This document shows positions 7,138 to 14,615 of a stretch of 14,881 nt of DNA, piece after piece. Position 1 is the first letter of the stretch. Each line of letters starts with the position of its first letter. Below the pieces are notes generated by a model. The model was given only the letters and a program-made list of their open reading frames with translations. It did no database searches and was not told the DNA's origin. This stretch comes from an uncultured Flavobacteriales bacterium (lineage in GTDB: Bacteria; Bacteroidota; Bacteroidia; Flavobacteriales_D; Crocinitomicaceae): positions 1-14,881 of the forward strand of contig CAJQOB010000324.1 in assembly GCA_905479845.1 (NCBI GenBank), read 5' to 3'. The translations under genes and the position numbers were made by a program.

Positions 7138-7153
7138 CCTGTTTCTTAACAGG
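7138..7153 (+). promoter_or_regulatory. Hairpin at the predicted 5' end of the pdhB mRNA
   Basis: CCTGTT-TCTT-AACAGG is a perfect 6-bp inverted repeat with a 4-base loop. It begins within a few bases of the predicted transcription start and ends 17 bases before the ATG. It may protect the 5' end, affect initiation, or act as an operator at +1. Confidence 0.45.
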
Positions 7154-7170
7154 ATTAAAGAAGTTAGAAC

Positions 7171-8148
7171 ATGAAGACGATACAATTTAGAGAAGCTCTG
7201 CGCGAGGCGATGTCGGAAGAGATGCGACGCGATGAGAAAGTTTTCCTCATGGGGGAAGAAGTAGCGGAATACAACGGTGCCTACAAAGTATCTCAAGGAA
7301 TGCTTGATGAGTTTGGGGCTAAGCGTATTATTGATACGCCAATTGCCGAGCTCGGATTTACAGGAATTGGAGTTGGTGCTTCAATGAATGGTCTTCGACC
7401 TGTAGTAGAATTCATGACGTGGAACTTCGCAATTTTGGCAGCGGATCAAATCATCAACAGTGCAGCGAAAATGTTGCAGATGTCTGGTGGTCAATATTCT
7501 TGTCCAATTGTTTTTCGTGGAGGGAATGGTACAGCGGGGCAACTTGCTGCGACTCACTCACAAAGTTTTGAGGCATTTTATTCTCATGTTCCAGGGTTGA
7601 AAGTGATCACACCTTCAAATCCAGCAGATGCAAAAGGTCTATTGAAAGCAGCAATTCGTGATAACGATCCAGTTGTTTTCTTGGAATCTGAGAAAATGTA
7701 TGGAGATAAAGGTGAAGTTCCTGAAGGAGAATACTTGATTCCGATAGGAGTTGCTGACGTTAAACGAAAAGGTAGCGATGTAACAATTGTTAGTTTCGGT
7801 AAAATCATGAAAGTGGCTTTTGAAGCGGCAGATGCTTTAGCGAAAGAAGGAATCGAGTGTGAAGTAATCGATTTAAGAACAGTTCGTCCGATTGATTATG
7901 GAACAGTAGTAGAATCAATCAAGAAAACGAACCGTTGTGTTGTTTTAGAAGAATCATGGCCATTGGCTTCTATTTCTTCGGAGATTGCTTACCACTTGCA
8001 ACGTTATGCATTTGATTACTTGGATGCGCCAGTAATGCGTGTTACTCAAACGGATACACCATTTGCATTCTCACCAACTTTGATCGAAGAAGCTCTTCCA
8101 AACGCATCTCGATTAATTGATGCTGTGAAAGCGACATTGTATAGATAA
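7171..8148 (+). CDS. pdhB: Pyruvate dehydrogenase E1 component, beta subunit
   Basis: The beta chain of the alpha2-beta2 thiamine-diphosphate-dependent E1, which decarboxylates pyruvate and acetylates the E2 lipoyl group to make acetyl-CoA. Its 325 residues are the full family length. Features are MGEEVAEYNGAYKVSQG (27-43), TPIAELGFTGIGVGAS (56-71) with Glu60 in the position that contacts the thiamine ring, FMTWNFAILAADQIINSAAKM (81-101), and RGGNGTAGQLAATHSQ (116-131). The transketolase C-terminal domain is marked by VSFGKIM, VIDLRTVRPID and VLEESW. The alpha subunit and E2/E3 genes are not adjacent, so the complex must be encoded in part elsewhere; pdhB separate from pdhA and pdhC is, as I recall, usual in flavobacteria. 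A branched-chain 2-oxoacid E1 beta is the main alternative, but the sequence resembles the PDH type more closely. It has its own promoter and a strong terminator. Confidence 0.92.
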   Translation: MKTIQFREALREAMSEEMRRDEKVFLMGEEVAEYNGAYKVSQGMLDEFGAKRIIDTPIAELGFTGIGVGASMNGLRPVVEFMTWNFAILAADQIINSAAKMLQMSGGQYSCPIVFRGGNGTAGQLAATHSQSFEAFYSHVPGLKVITPSNPADAKGLLKAAIRDNDPVVFLESEKMYGDKGEVPEGEYLIPIGVADVKRKGSDVTIVSFGKIMKVAFEAADALAKEGIECEVIDLRTVRPIDYGTVVESIKKTNRCVVLEESWPLASISSEIAYHLQRYAFDYLDAPVMRVTQTDTPFAFSPTLIEEALPNASRLIDAVKATLYR

Positions 8149-8168
8149 ACAGAAATCATACTATATAT

Positions 8169-8200
8169 AAAAGCGGACTGATTTTTCAGTCCGCTTTTTT
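8169..8200. terminator. Bidirectional intrinsic terminator between pdhB and the SIMPL gene
   Basis: AAAAGCGGACTGA (8169-8181) and TCAGTCCGCTTTT (8186-8198) form a perfect 13-bp inverted repeat around a TTTT loop, with a GC-rich core and T runs on both strands. It lies 20 bases after the pdhB stop and 6 bases from the stop of the convergent SIMPL gene, so it can serve both. Confidence 0.93.
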
Positions 8201-8206
8201 GTTGAT

Positions 8207-8974
8207 CTATTTTTCATTTATTTCATAAACGACAGAAGCAGACATGGAAATTGTACTGTTACTCAACTGTCCGTTGTTGGTGCCGTAAAAGCTGTTGTAA
8301 TTGTTATAGTAAGGATAGACTGAATTTTCTGTTATCAGCGCGCCAGTGGCAATGGGATCAATGTTTACACTGACAACATCACCAAGGGTTTTGTTTGAAA
8401 TTCCAGCAAGGTTTTTCGCTTGTTCAAGAGCTTCTTTCATCACCTTATCCATTAATTGCTCGTTCAGTTCCTTCTTCTTTTGATCTGAAATGCTAGAGGT
8501 GATGAAGATGGAGTGGACGCCTGTGAAGCGCATAGCTTCCATGAAGTTTTTAAGTTCTGAAGCGTTTTTCTTCCATACTAAAGAAACACTCTTTTTTAAC
8601 TGTCGCTTTTGTGTATTCGTGTAAAGCTGAGGTTGGCCGTACATGTTATTTTGGGTTGGCGCCATGTCGTAGATATTCGTCAGGGTTAAATCTGACTCTT
8701 TCAGTCCGAAAGGATTCAATTTTTCTATGAGCTGTTTTTCCAATTCATCCATATGAATGGTGTTCGTTTGCTGACTTTCAGGATCCGTCTTTACATATTC
8801 CAATAATGTGATGTTTACATCAATTTCATCTGGAACATAGTTAATCGAAGTGCGGTTTTGAATGGTAATCGTGTTTGGTGCTGATGGAATCGTTACTTGT
8901 TTTCCCGATCCTGCGTTCTGAGAAAATGCCGTTGCTGAAAACAGCATCCCAATAAGGAGTAATTGCTTGTGCAT
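8207..8974 (-). CDS. SIMPL domain (DUF541) exported protein
   Basis: 255 residues. A signal peptide covers about 1-18 (MHKQLLLIGMLFSATAFS), with likely cleavage before QN, so the product is periplasmic or envelope-associated. The mature part fits the SIMPL/DUF541 fold: an early ISINYVPDEIDVNI-like strand pair (NRTSINYVPDEIDVNITLLEY), a central ELEKQLIEKLNPFGLKESDLTL segment typical of the family, a block around KKSVSLVWKKNASELKNFMEA, and a C-terminal QLMDKVMKEALEQAKNLAGISNKTLGDVVSV repeat helix and strand. Members occur in many bacteria with no agreed biochemical role; some have been linked to outer membrane or oxidative stress phenotypes. The gene is divergent from the thioesterase and ends beside the shared terminator. 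No catalytic residues can be named. The family call is good; the function is unknown. Confidence 0.85.
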   Translation of the reverse strand: MHKQLLLIGMLFSATAFSQNAGSGKQVTIPSAPNTITIQNRTSINYVPDEIDVNITLLEYVKTDPESQQTNTIHMDELEKQLIEKLNPFGLKESDLTLTNIYDMAPTQNNMYGQPQLYTNTQKRQLKKSVSLVWKKNASELKNFMEAMRFTGVHSIFITSSISDQKKKELNEQLMDKVMKEALEQAKNLAGISNKTLGDVVSVNIDPIATGALITENSVYPYYNNYNSFYGTNNGQLSNSTISMSASVVYEINEK

Positions 8975-9060
8975 AATTTTTAGTTATTAAGGTTTGTTTA
9001 ACCTGTAATGTTGAAATCATGAAAAAGTAAACTGCCAATTTTCTAAACTCAATTTTTATC

Positions 9061-9080
9061 TACCTTTATCGAAATTCGAT
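9061..9080 (+). promoter_or_regulatory. Possible promoter element plus palindrome just upstream of the thioesterase
   Basis: TACCTTTA (9061-9068) is one base off TAnnTTTG. It abuts the 13-bp palindrome ATCGAA-A-TTCGAT (9068-9080), which ends three bases before the ATG. If the element is used, the leader would be only about 10 nt and the palindrome would cover the transcription start. No matching TTG is seen upstream. Confidence 0.35.
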
Positions 9081-9083
9081 ACG

Positions 9084-9485
9084 ATGCGATTTCACACCAG
9101 AAAATGGGTTAAGCCCGAAGATTTGAATCCGAACGGAACACTCTTCGGAGGTCGTTTGCTTCAATGGATCGATGAAGAGGCGGCGCTTTATGCAATCGCC
9201 CAACTCGAAAACACCAAAGTCGTTACGAAGTATATTTCGGATATCAACTTTCAAGATAAAGCAGAGAAAGGTGATATCGTTGAAATTGGAATGGACGTCG
9301 TCAAATTTGGTAAGTCCTCTCTAACCTTGCGTTGTGAGGTTAGAAATATGATGACAAGGAAGTCAATTATCTCAATCGATACTATTATAATGGTGAACCT
9401 TGGAAAGGATGGTGTGCCTGCTCCTCACGGTAAAACCAAAATAGAATTCATCAAAGATCGTCTTAAGGACCAAGACGATTTGTAG
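9084..9485 (+). CDS. Acyl-CoA thioesterase, hot-dog fold (YciA/ACOT type)
   Basis: A cytosolic thioesterase that hydrolyses acyl-CoA to free acid and CoA. Its 133 residues are the length of a single hot-dog domain. The active-site block NPNGTLFGGRLLQWIDEEAA (15-34) is clear: Asn17 with GTLFGG sits before the central helix, and Asp30 is the likely general base. The second strand set is VVTKYISDINFQDKAEKGDIVEI (46-68), and the SSLTLRCEVRN block (78-88) closes the sheet. These proteins usually work as hexamers of hot-dog dimers. Chain-length specificity cannot be read from sequence. The neighbouring etf and pdh genes fit general acyl-CoA metabolism, but the gene stands alone, divergent from the SIMPL gene and convergent with the membrane protein. 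The ATG at 9084 fits the family start. Confidence 0.9.
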   Translation: MRFHTRKWVKPEDLNPNGTLFGGRLLQWIDEEAALYAIAQLENTKVVTKYISDINFQDKAEKGDIVEIGMDVVKFGKSSLTLRCEVRNMMTRKSIISIDTIIMVNLGKDGVPAPHGKTKIEFIKDRLKDQDDL

Positions 9486-9529
9486 TGTTCCTTTTAGAAA
9501 AGATCACAATTAAATAATACGGTCCGTGC

Positions 9530-11299
9530 TTATCGTTGTAGTGTGTGTGCTGTTATTTTTAGTGATAGGATGTCAATTGAGATCTGTTCATCTGAATGGA
9601 AGTAAAACTGCATTTTGTCCTTTTTGTGTCTCAAACGTTGTAAGTTAATCAAGTGCGTTTGTTTTTCATGAGTTTGCTGATTGTGTCCAATAGAGACTTC
9701 GACAGAACTCCAGTTGTACCAGTTGTGTTCGCTGAATGTCTCTGCCATCAAAATAACACTCTTGGTGGAGTCGCCGGTTTTTGATACTAACTCGATATTG
9801 AGCACCCCTTCGTCGCTCGGAATTTTATCTAAAACTGTGATGTCGGTTAAGAAGATGCTTCCTGATTCTATGTTAATCGGTTCTACAAGTTCATACACCA
9901 AGGTTTCATTGTAAGTGTAATCTGATTTTGGTAAAGCTTGCGCTCTTTCAATCCAAGTTGGGTCAGTGATTGCTCGATCCATTTCTTGATGCTTCCCTGT
10001 ATAGTCTTCAATGTTAAGTTTCCCAAAAATGTACCAGTAGTGCTGTTTGGTCATATTTTCAAAACTCAGATATCCTTTAAAGCCTTGATGGATTTGGATG
10101 GTTGTTAGAAGTGAGCATCCTGCAAGAAAGGTGTAGCCAATGAGTTTTACAATGCGAGTCTTCCAGTGTGAGATGGACAAGCCCAGTAGTATGGCGATAA
10201 CGGGGTAAATGTCAACCATAACTCTAGATCCGTAAGATTGTGCATACCACCAGCATTCCCACGAGCTCATTACCCAAACATATATAGGTAGAAAGCTTAT
10301 GCATGACCAGAAGATTGCTTTGTGCTTTTTGAAGGCGACGTGTAATCCGTGAATTGAGAGTAGGAAGATGGGGCTATAAAGTAGCCATCCCTTTTTATAA
10401 GAGAAGAGAAAATCGCTGATGTTTGGATCGGAGAGTACAATATCTTCAGAATGTAGATTTGGTACAAAAGGTTCTCCACCAATAATCCACCAATAAGCAA
10501 TTTGAGGAAGGTTCCACAAGAGTCCAATTGCTGGGTAGATCCAAATTCGTTTAAAAAACGCTATGCGTATACCGTAAGAATGAAGTAAAAGAATCGTTGG
10601 AAAAAGACCTAGCAATACTTGGGTAGGACGAATGGCAACAGTTAGGCCAAGAATGATTGCTGACAATAGGAGGTGTTTTCTTGATTGCTTTCGGGTGAAT
10701 TGAACTGTGTGGTATAGAAAGACACTGTTTAGTGCGAATAGGAATAGGTGTTGAAGATCATATTGAAGGAAGAAGGTTGTGTAAATGTTGGAGGCGAGGT
10801 ATAGTACTATGATGGTAATCGCAACCATTTTTTCGCTAAGATAGATCAGGAGCAGTTTTCGTAAATAAAGCAGTCCTATGAAAATGAAAAGAAGAACATT
10901 TAGAATGAACACTATATAGTACGGTTTGCTGAAACCGTCCGTTTTGTATCCGAACATTCTTGCAAACAAATCTCCGACTAGATAGGATGGGAGTTCTATA
11001 AATGCCTGTCCTAAGTGATACGTATTGAGCTCTTTTCCTTGTGGTGTGCGAACGATCTGGTAGGCATAAACGCCATCACAGTATTCGTTCTGGAGTTTCT
11101 GTGCCCATTCCTGCGTGATGTTAAGGTCGCCTTTTTCGAAAAAGTGCGGTAAGTATAAATAGTAGCCATATCCGTCGTATGCACAAATGCATTTGTCTTC
11201 TCCGGAAGCTATCTCTGATAATTTCGGAACAAAACTGATAATGAACAATGAAAAAATCAACAGGATTACCTTTCCGGAAAGACTTTGAGTCAACTTCAT
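9530..11299 (-). CDS. Polytopic inner-membrane protein, probable GT-C type glycosyltransferase
   Basis: 589 residues. One helix (about 9-25) leads into a non-cytoplasmic loop with the acidic/aromatic motif YDGYGYYLYLPHFFEKGD (41-58). About nine to ten more hydrophobic segments follow, roughly 128-146, 158-176, 182-199, 209-235, 252-272, 305-322, 328-345, 361-378 and 384-402. The block SSWECWWYAQSYGSRVMVDIYPVIAILLG (about 345-373) is of a type common in uncharacterised Bacteroidota membrane proteins. From about 430 to the end is a soluble domain, likely periplasmic and beta-rich. The architecture resembles GT-C glycosyltransferases, which use polyprenyl-phosphate sugars. The candidate catalytic acid is Glu34, Asp35 or Asp42 in the first loop. 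No sugar genes are nearby to support a substrate. The C-terminal domain might bind sugar or lipid. The membrane topology is firm; the enzymatic role is inferred. Confidence 0.7.
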   Translation of the reverse strand: MKLTQSLSGKVILLIFSLFIISFVPKLSEIASGEDKCICAYDGYGYYLYLPHFFEKGDLNITQEWAQKLQNEYCDGVYAYQIVRTPQGKELNTYHLGQAFIELPSYLVGDLFARMFGYKTDGFSKPYYIVFILNVLLFIFIGLLYLRKLLLIYLSEKMVAITIIVLYLASNIYTTFFLQYDLQHLFLFALNSVFLYHTVQFTRKQSRKHLLLSAIILGLTVAIRPTQVLLGLFPTILLLHSYGIRIAFFKRIWIYPAIGLLWNLPQIAYWWIIGGEPFVPNLHSEDIVLSDPNISDFLFSYKKGWLLYSPIFLLSIHGLHVAFKKHKAIFWSCISFLPIYVWVMSSWECWWYAQSYGSRVMVDIYPVIAILLGLSISHWKTRIVKLIGYTFLAGCSLLTTIQIHQGFKGYLSFENMTKQHYWYIFGKLNIEDYTGKHQEMDRAITDPTWIERAQALPKSDYTYNETLVYELVEPINIESGSIFLTDITVLDKIPSDEGVLNIELVSKTGDSTKSVILMAETFSEHNWYNWSSVEVSIGHNQQTHEKQTHLINLQRLRHKKDKMQFYFHSDEQISIDILSLKITAHTLQR

Positions 11300-11312
11300 G
11301 CGGCAAGTTAAG

Positions 11313-11327
11313 AATCTTGCAAGATTA
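11313..11327 (-). promoter_or_regulatory. 14-bp perfect palindrome overlapping a possible -7 element of the GT-C-like gene
   Basis: AATCTTGCAAGATT (11313-11326) is a perfect palindrome 13 bases upstream of the ATG at 11299. On the minus strand TAATCTTG (11327-11320) is one base off TAnnTTTG at a distance of 20 bases from the ATG, so the palindrome would cover the -7 element and the transcription start. It could be an operator. There is no convincing -33. Confidence 0.35.
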
Positions 11328-11530
11328 TTTTAAAAGTGGGATGTAAATCTCCCTGTATTTTCAAAAAAAGGAATCAATGATCTTAATGTTGATATTATTC
11401 TTTTGACTTTTATCTGAAGAGTAGTTATTTTTGAATTAGTGAAAATGATGAACGTTTCGATTGAAATTTTTCATCGAAAAAGATGTAAACACATCCATGT
11501 GAAAAAAACCATCTTTTTTCGCGGAAACCC

Positions 11531-11560
11531 TTGGTTTTTAAAATAAATCCCGTACATTTG
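11531..11560 (+). promoter_or_regulatory. Promoter of the rpsL-rpsG-fusA-rpsJ operon
   Basis: TTGG at 11531-11534 and TACATTTG at 11553-11560 match both halves of the Bacteroidota vegetative promoter. The gap from the end of TTG to TA is 19 bases. Transcription would begin near 11566, giving a leader of about 50 nt. This is the best promoter in the window. Confidence 0.85.
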
Positions 11561-11617
11561 CACCCCGAAAAGTGTTTTTGGGCTATATATTTATTCATTA
11601 AAGTTAACAGTATTTTT

Positions 11618-11992
11618 ATGCCAACTATCCAACAATTAGTTCGCAAAGGGAGAAAAGTCGTTGTTAAAAAGAGCAAGTCTGCAGCACTTGATTCTTGTCC
11701 TCAACGAAAAGGAGTATGTGTGCGTGTGTACACCACTACACCTAAGAAGCCGAACTCGGCTATGCGTAAAGTTGCCAGAGTGCGACTAACAAACGGTAAG
11801 GAAGTCAACGCTTACATCGGAGGTGAAGGTCACAATCTTCAAGAACACTCATTAGTATTAGTCCGTGGAGGAAGAGTAAAAGATCTTCCAGGGGTACGTT
11901 ACCACATTGTTCGTGGTGCGGAAGATACTGCCGGAGTAGAAGGAAGAACTCAGAGACGTTCAAAGTATGGAACTAAAAGACCTAAGAAGTAA
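11618..11992 (+). CDS. rpsL: 30S ribosomal protein S12
   Basis: A decoding-centre protein of the small subunit, 124 residues, the same length as E. coli S12. The core TTTPKKPNSAMRKVARVRLTNG (39-60) and HNLQEHSLVLVRGGRVKDLPGVRYHIVRG (72-100) is nearly invariant. Lys43 and Lys88, the positions where changes classically give streptomycin resistance, are wild type. Asp89, the site methylthiolated by RimO in E. coli, is present. The frame stays open upstream to 11531, but those 29 extra residues are encoded by the promoter and leader, and MPTIQQLVRKGRK is the family start. First gene of a four-gene run, with rpsG 28 bases after it. Confidence 0.98.
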   Translation: MPTIQQLVRKGRKVVVKKSKSAALDSCPQRKGVCVRVYTTTPKKPNSAMRKVARVRLTNGKEVNAYIGGEGHNLQEHSLVLVRGGRVKDLPGVRYHIVRGAEDTAGVEGRTQRRSKYGTKRPKK

Positions 11993-12020
11993 AATTCTTA
12001 ACCTTTAAAAACATCACAAG

Positions 12021-12491
12021 ATGAGAAGAAGAAAAGCGAAAAAGATAACTATTCTACCGGATCCAAAGTTTAACTCAGTGACGGTAACGAAGTTTGTGAA
12101 CAACCTTATGTTCAGCGGGAAGAAAAACCTTGCATTTAAAATTTTCTACGAAGCAATGGAGATCATTGATGGTAAAGTAGAAGATTCGACAGGATTAGAG
12201 ACTTGGGAAAAAGCATTGGAAAACATTACTCCAAGTGTTGAGGTTCGTAGTCGCCGTGTAGGTGGAGCTACTTTCCAAATTCCAACTCCAGTTCGTGAAG
12301 GACGTAAGCAATCACTCGGAATGAAGTGGTTGATTGGGTATGCACGTAAACGTAATGAGAAAACAATGGCTCAAAAATTAGCTATGGAAATCATTGCTGC
12401 TTCAAAAGAAGAAGGTGCTGCTTACAAGAAGAAAGAAGATACATTAAGAATGGCTGAGGCAAACAAAGCATTCTCACACTTTAGATTCTAA
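12021..12491 (+). CDS. rpsG: 30S ribosomal protein S7
   Basis: The primary binding protein for the 3' major domain of 16S rRNA and organiser of the 30S head, near the E site. Its 156 residues are a normal length. Recognisable blocks are MRRRKAKK at the basic N-terminus, KFVNNLMFSGKKNLAFKIFYEAM (25-47), NITPSVEVRSRRVGGATFQIPTPV (68-91), and AMEIIAASKEEGAAYKKKEDTLRMAEANKAFSHFRF at the C-terminus. The gap to rpsL is 28 bases, too short to hold an extended S7 translational control site like that of the E. coli str mRNA. fusA follows after 4 bases. The family call is certain. Confidence 0.98.
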   Translation: MRRRKAKKITILPDPKFNSVTVTKFVNNLMFSGKKNLAFKIFYEAMEIIDGKVEDSTGLETWEKALENITPSVEVRSRRVGGATFQIPTPVREGRKQSLGMKWLIGYARKRNEKTMAQKLAMEIIAASKEEGAAYKKKEDTLRMAEANKAFSHFRF

Positions 12492-12495
12492 TAAA

Positions 12496-14604
12496 ATGGC
12501 TAGAGATCTTAAATTTACAAGAAACATCGGGATTGCAGCGCATATTGACGCTGGTAAAACGACAACTACGGAGCGTATCCTTTACTATGGTGGTGTAAAC
12601 CATAAAATTGGTGAGGTACACGACGGTGGTGCTACAATGGATTGGATGGAGCAAGAGCAAGAACGTGGTATCACGATTACTTCTGCTGCAACAACATTGA
12701 ATTGGAATTACCGTGATCAAAAGTATCACGTAAATATTATTGACACACCAGGTCACGTTGATTTCACCGTTGAGGTGAATCGTTCATTGCGTGTACTTGA
12801 TGGGTTGGTATTCTTGTTTTCAGCTGTTGATGGTGTTGAGCCACAATCTGAAACAAACTGGAGATTGGCAAACAACTATAACGTACCGCGTATTGGTTTC
12901 GTTAACAAGATGGACCGTCAAGGTGCAGACTTCTTGAATGTTTGTTCTCAAGTTAAAGAAATGCTTGGTAGCCACGCGTTGCCATTGCAAATTAACATTG
13001 GTGCTGAAGACGATTTCAAAGGTGTGGTTGATTTGATCAACTTCAAAGGAATCGTTTGGAACGAAGATGACATGGGAATGACTTTCGAGGAAATCGAAAT
13101 CCCAGCTGATATCTTAGATGAAGCAACTCAATTGAGAGAAGAGTTATTGGAAGCAGTAGCTGAATTCGATGAGTCTGAATCTTTGATGGAGAAATTCTTC
13201 GATGATCCTGCATCAATTACAGAAAGAGAAATTTTGGATTGTTTGCGTGAAGCTACTATCGCTGGAAAAGTTGTTCCAATGATGTGTGGTTCTGCATTCA
13301 AGAACAAAGGAGTTCAAGCAATGTTGGATATGGTAATGGAAATTCTTCCTTCACCAGTTGACGTTGAAGCAATTGAAGGAACTAACCCTAAGACTGATGA
13401 AGTTGAGTCACGTAAGCCATCTTTCGATGAGCCTTTCGCGGCCTTGGCATTTAAAATTGCAACGGATCCTTTCGTAGGTCGTTTGTGTTTTACTCGTGCT
13501 TACTCAGGTAAATTAGATGCTGGTTCTTACGTGTTGAACGCTCGTTCTGGTAAGAAAGAACGTATTTCACGTATCTTCCAAATGCACGCTGATAAACAAA
13601 ATCAAGTTCCAGAATTAGGAGCAGGAGATATCGGTGCATTCGTTGGATTTAAAGACATCAAAACAGGAGATACTCTTTGTGATCTTGATAACCCAATCGT
13701 ATTGGAATCTATGGATTTCCCAGATCCAGTAATTGGTGTTGCAATTGAGCCTAAAACTCAAGCTGATGCTGATAAATTGGGTGTAGGACTTCAGAAATTA
13801 GCTGAAGAGGATCCAACATTCCAAGTTCGTACAGATGAGGAGTCAGGTCAAACAATTATCTCAGGAATGGGTGAGTTGCACTTGGATATCATTATCGATC
13901 GTTTGAGACGTGAGTTTAAAGTAGAGGTAAACCAAGGTGCTCCTCAAGTGAACTACCGTGAGAACTTTACTCAATCTATTGATCATAGAGAGGTATACAA
14001 GAAACAATCTGGTGGACGTGGTAAATTCGCAGACATCGTTGTTACAATTGAACCTCAAACTGACAAGGAGAAAGTTGGATTGGAATTCGTTAACATCATT
14101 AAAGGTGGTAACATTCCAAAAGAATTTATCCCTTCTGTAGAAAAAGGATTCAAAGAGTCAATGAAGAATGGTGTAATGGCAGGATTCGAAGTAGACGCAA
14201 TGAAAGTAACATTGAAAGATGGTTCTTTCCACGCGGTCGATTCAGATGCATTGTCGTTCGAGTTGTGTGCTAAATTGGCATTCAAAACGGCTTTACCTAA
14301 AGCGAGTCCAGTACTTCTTGAGCCTATCATGAAATTGGAGGTTGTTACTCCAGAAGAAAACATGGGTGATATCGTAGGTGACCTTAACCGTCGCCGTGGT
14401 GTGATGAGAGGAATGGATGATAAAAACGGAGCAAAAGTTGTTAAAGCAGATGTTCCATTATCTGAAATGTTCGGATACGTTACTCAATTGAGAACAATGT
14501 CATCAGGACGTGCAACGTCAAGTATGGAATTCTCTCACTACTCTGAAGCGCCAGCAGGAATTGCTAAGGAAGTAGTAGAAAAAGTAAAAGGTGTTACCGC
14601 ATAA
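12496..14604 (+). CDS. fusA: Elongation factor G
   Basis: The translational GTPase that drives translocation and, with RRF, ribosome recycling. It has 702 residues and all five domains. The GTPase motifs are intact: G1 AHIDAGKT (15-22), G2 RGIT (57-60), G3 DTPGH (83-87), G4 NKMD (137-140) and G5 GSAFKN (265-270). Domain II begins near 310 (FAALAFKIATDPFVGRLCF), domain III contains GMGELHLDII, and domain IV has the YRE and SGGRGKFADIV blocks. The C-terminal domain V contains GDLNRRRGVMRGMD. This is the canonical EF-G of the ribosomal operon, not a GTPase-degenerate paralogue. It starts 4 bases after rpsG and is followed after 11 bases by rpsJ, with no tuf gene between. Confidence 0.98.
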   Translation: MARDLKFTRNIGIAAHIDAGKTTTTERILYYGGVNHKIGEVHDGGATMDWMEQEQERGITITSAATTLNWNYRDQKYHVNIIDTPGHVDFTVEVNRSLRVLDGLVFLFSAVDGVEPQSETNWRLANNYNVPRIGFVNKMDRQGADFLNVCSQVKEMLGSHALPLQINIGAEDDFKGVVDLINFKGIVWNEDDMGMTFEEIEIPADILDEATQLREELLEAVAEFDESESLMEKFFDDPASITEREILDCLREATIAGKVVPMMCGSAFKNKGVQAMLDMVMEILPSPVDVEAIEGTNPKTDEVESRKPSFDEPFAALAFKIATDPFVGRLCFTRAYSGKLDAGSYVLNARSGKKERISRIFQMHADKQNQVPELGAGDIGAFVGFKDIKTGDTLCDLDNPIVLESMDFPDPVIGVAIEPKTQADADKLGVGLQKLAEEDPTFQVRTDEESGQTIISGMGELHLDIIIDRLRREFKVEVNQGAPQVNYRENFTQSIDHREVYKKQSGGRGKFADIVVTIEPQTDKEKVGLEFVNIIKGGNIPKEFIPSVEKGFKESMKNGVMAGFEVDAMKVTLKDGSFHAVDSDALSFELCAKLAFKTALPKASPVLLEPIMKLEVVTPEENMGDIVGDLNRRRGVMRGMDDKNGAKVVKADVPLSEMFGYVTQLRTMSSGRATSSMEFSHYSEAPAGIAKEVVEKVKGVTA

Positions 14605-14615
14605 TTTATTGAAAG

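Larger units (their letters stand above)
6871..7170. other. Divergent regulatory region between etfBA and pdhB
   Basis: 300 bp without a gene. Outward-facing -7 elements lie near each end: TAAATTTG on the minus strand at 6904-6897 and TACATTTG on the plus strand at 7126-7133. Between them are a CCTTTT...AAAAGG inverted repeat at 6918-6936, on the upstream side of the etfBA promoter, and about 190 bp of AT-rich sequence in which I see no further structure. Confidence 0.55.
11300..11617. other. Divergent intergenic region between the GT-C-like gene and rpsL
   Basis: 318 bp without a gene. It holds a perfect palindrome next to the GT-C-like start (11313-11326), a stem-loop 11455-11479 (TTTCGAT...ATCGAAA with a bulge), a hairpin GATGT-AAAC-ACATC (11482-11495) nested within a longer inverted repeat (11475-11485 with 11510-11521), the rpsL promoter, and the AT-rich rpsL leader. 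I see no small ORF worth calling. Confidence 0.5.

Noticed and set aside
8990..9004. AGGTT...AACCT inverted repeat upstream of the SIMPL gene
   Set aside because: Only 5 bp per arm in AT-rich sequence with no promoter element beside it; too weak to call.
9519..9527. ACGGTCCGT as a terminator between the thioesterase and the GT-C-like gene
   Set aside because: A 4-bp stem with no T run on either strand.
11531..11617. Longer rpsL starting at 11531
   Set aside because: The extra codons are the -33/-7 promoter and leader; S12 begins at MPTIQQLVRK.
14055..14363. Minus-strand ORF of about 100 codons inside fusA
   Set aside because: Antisense shadow within a highly conserved coding sequence.
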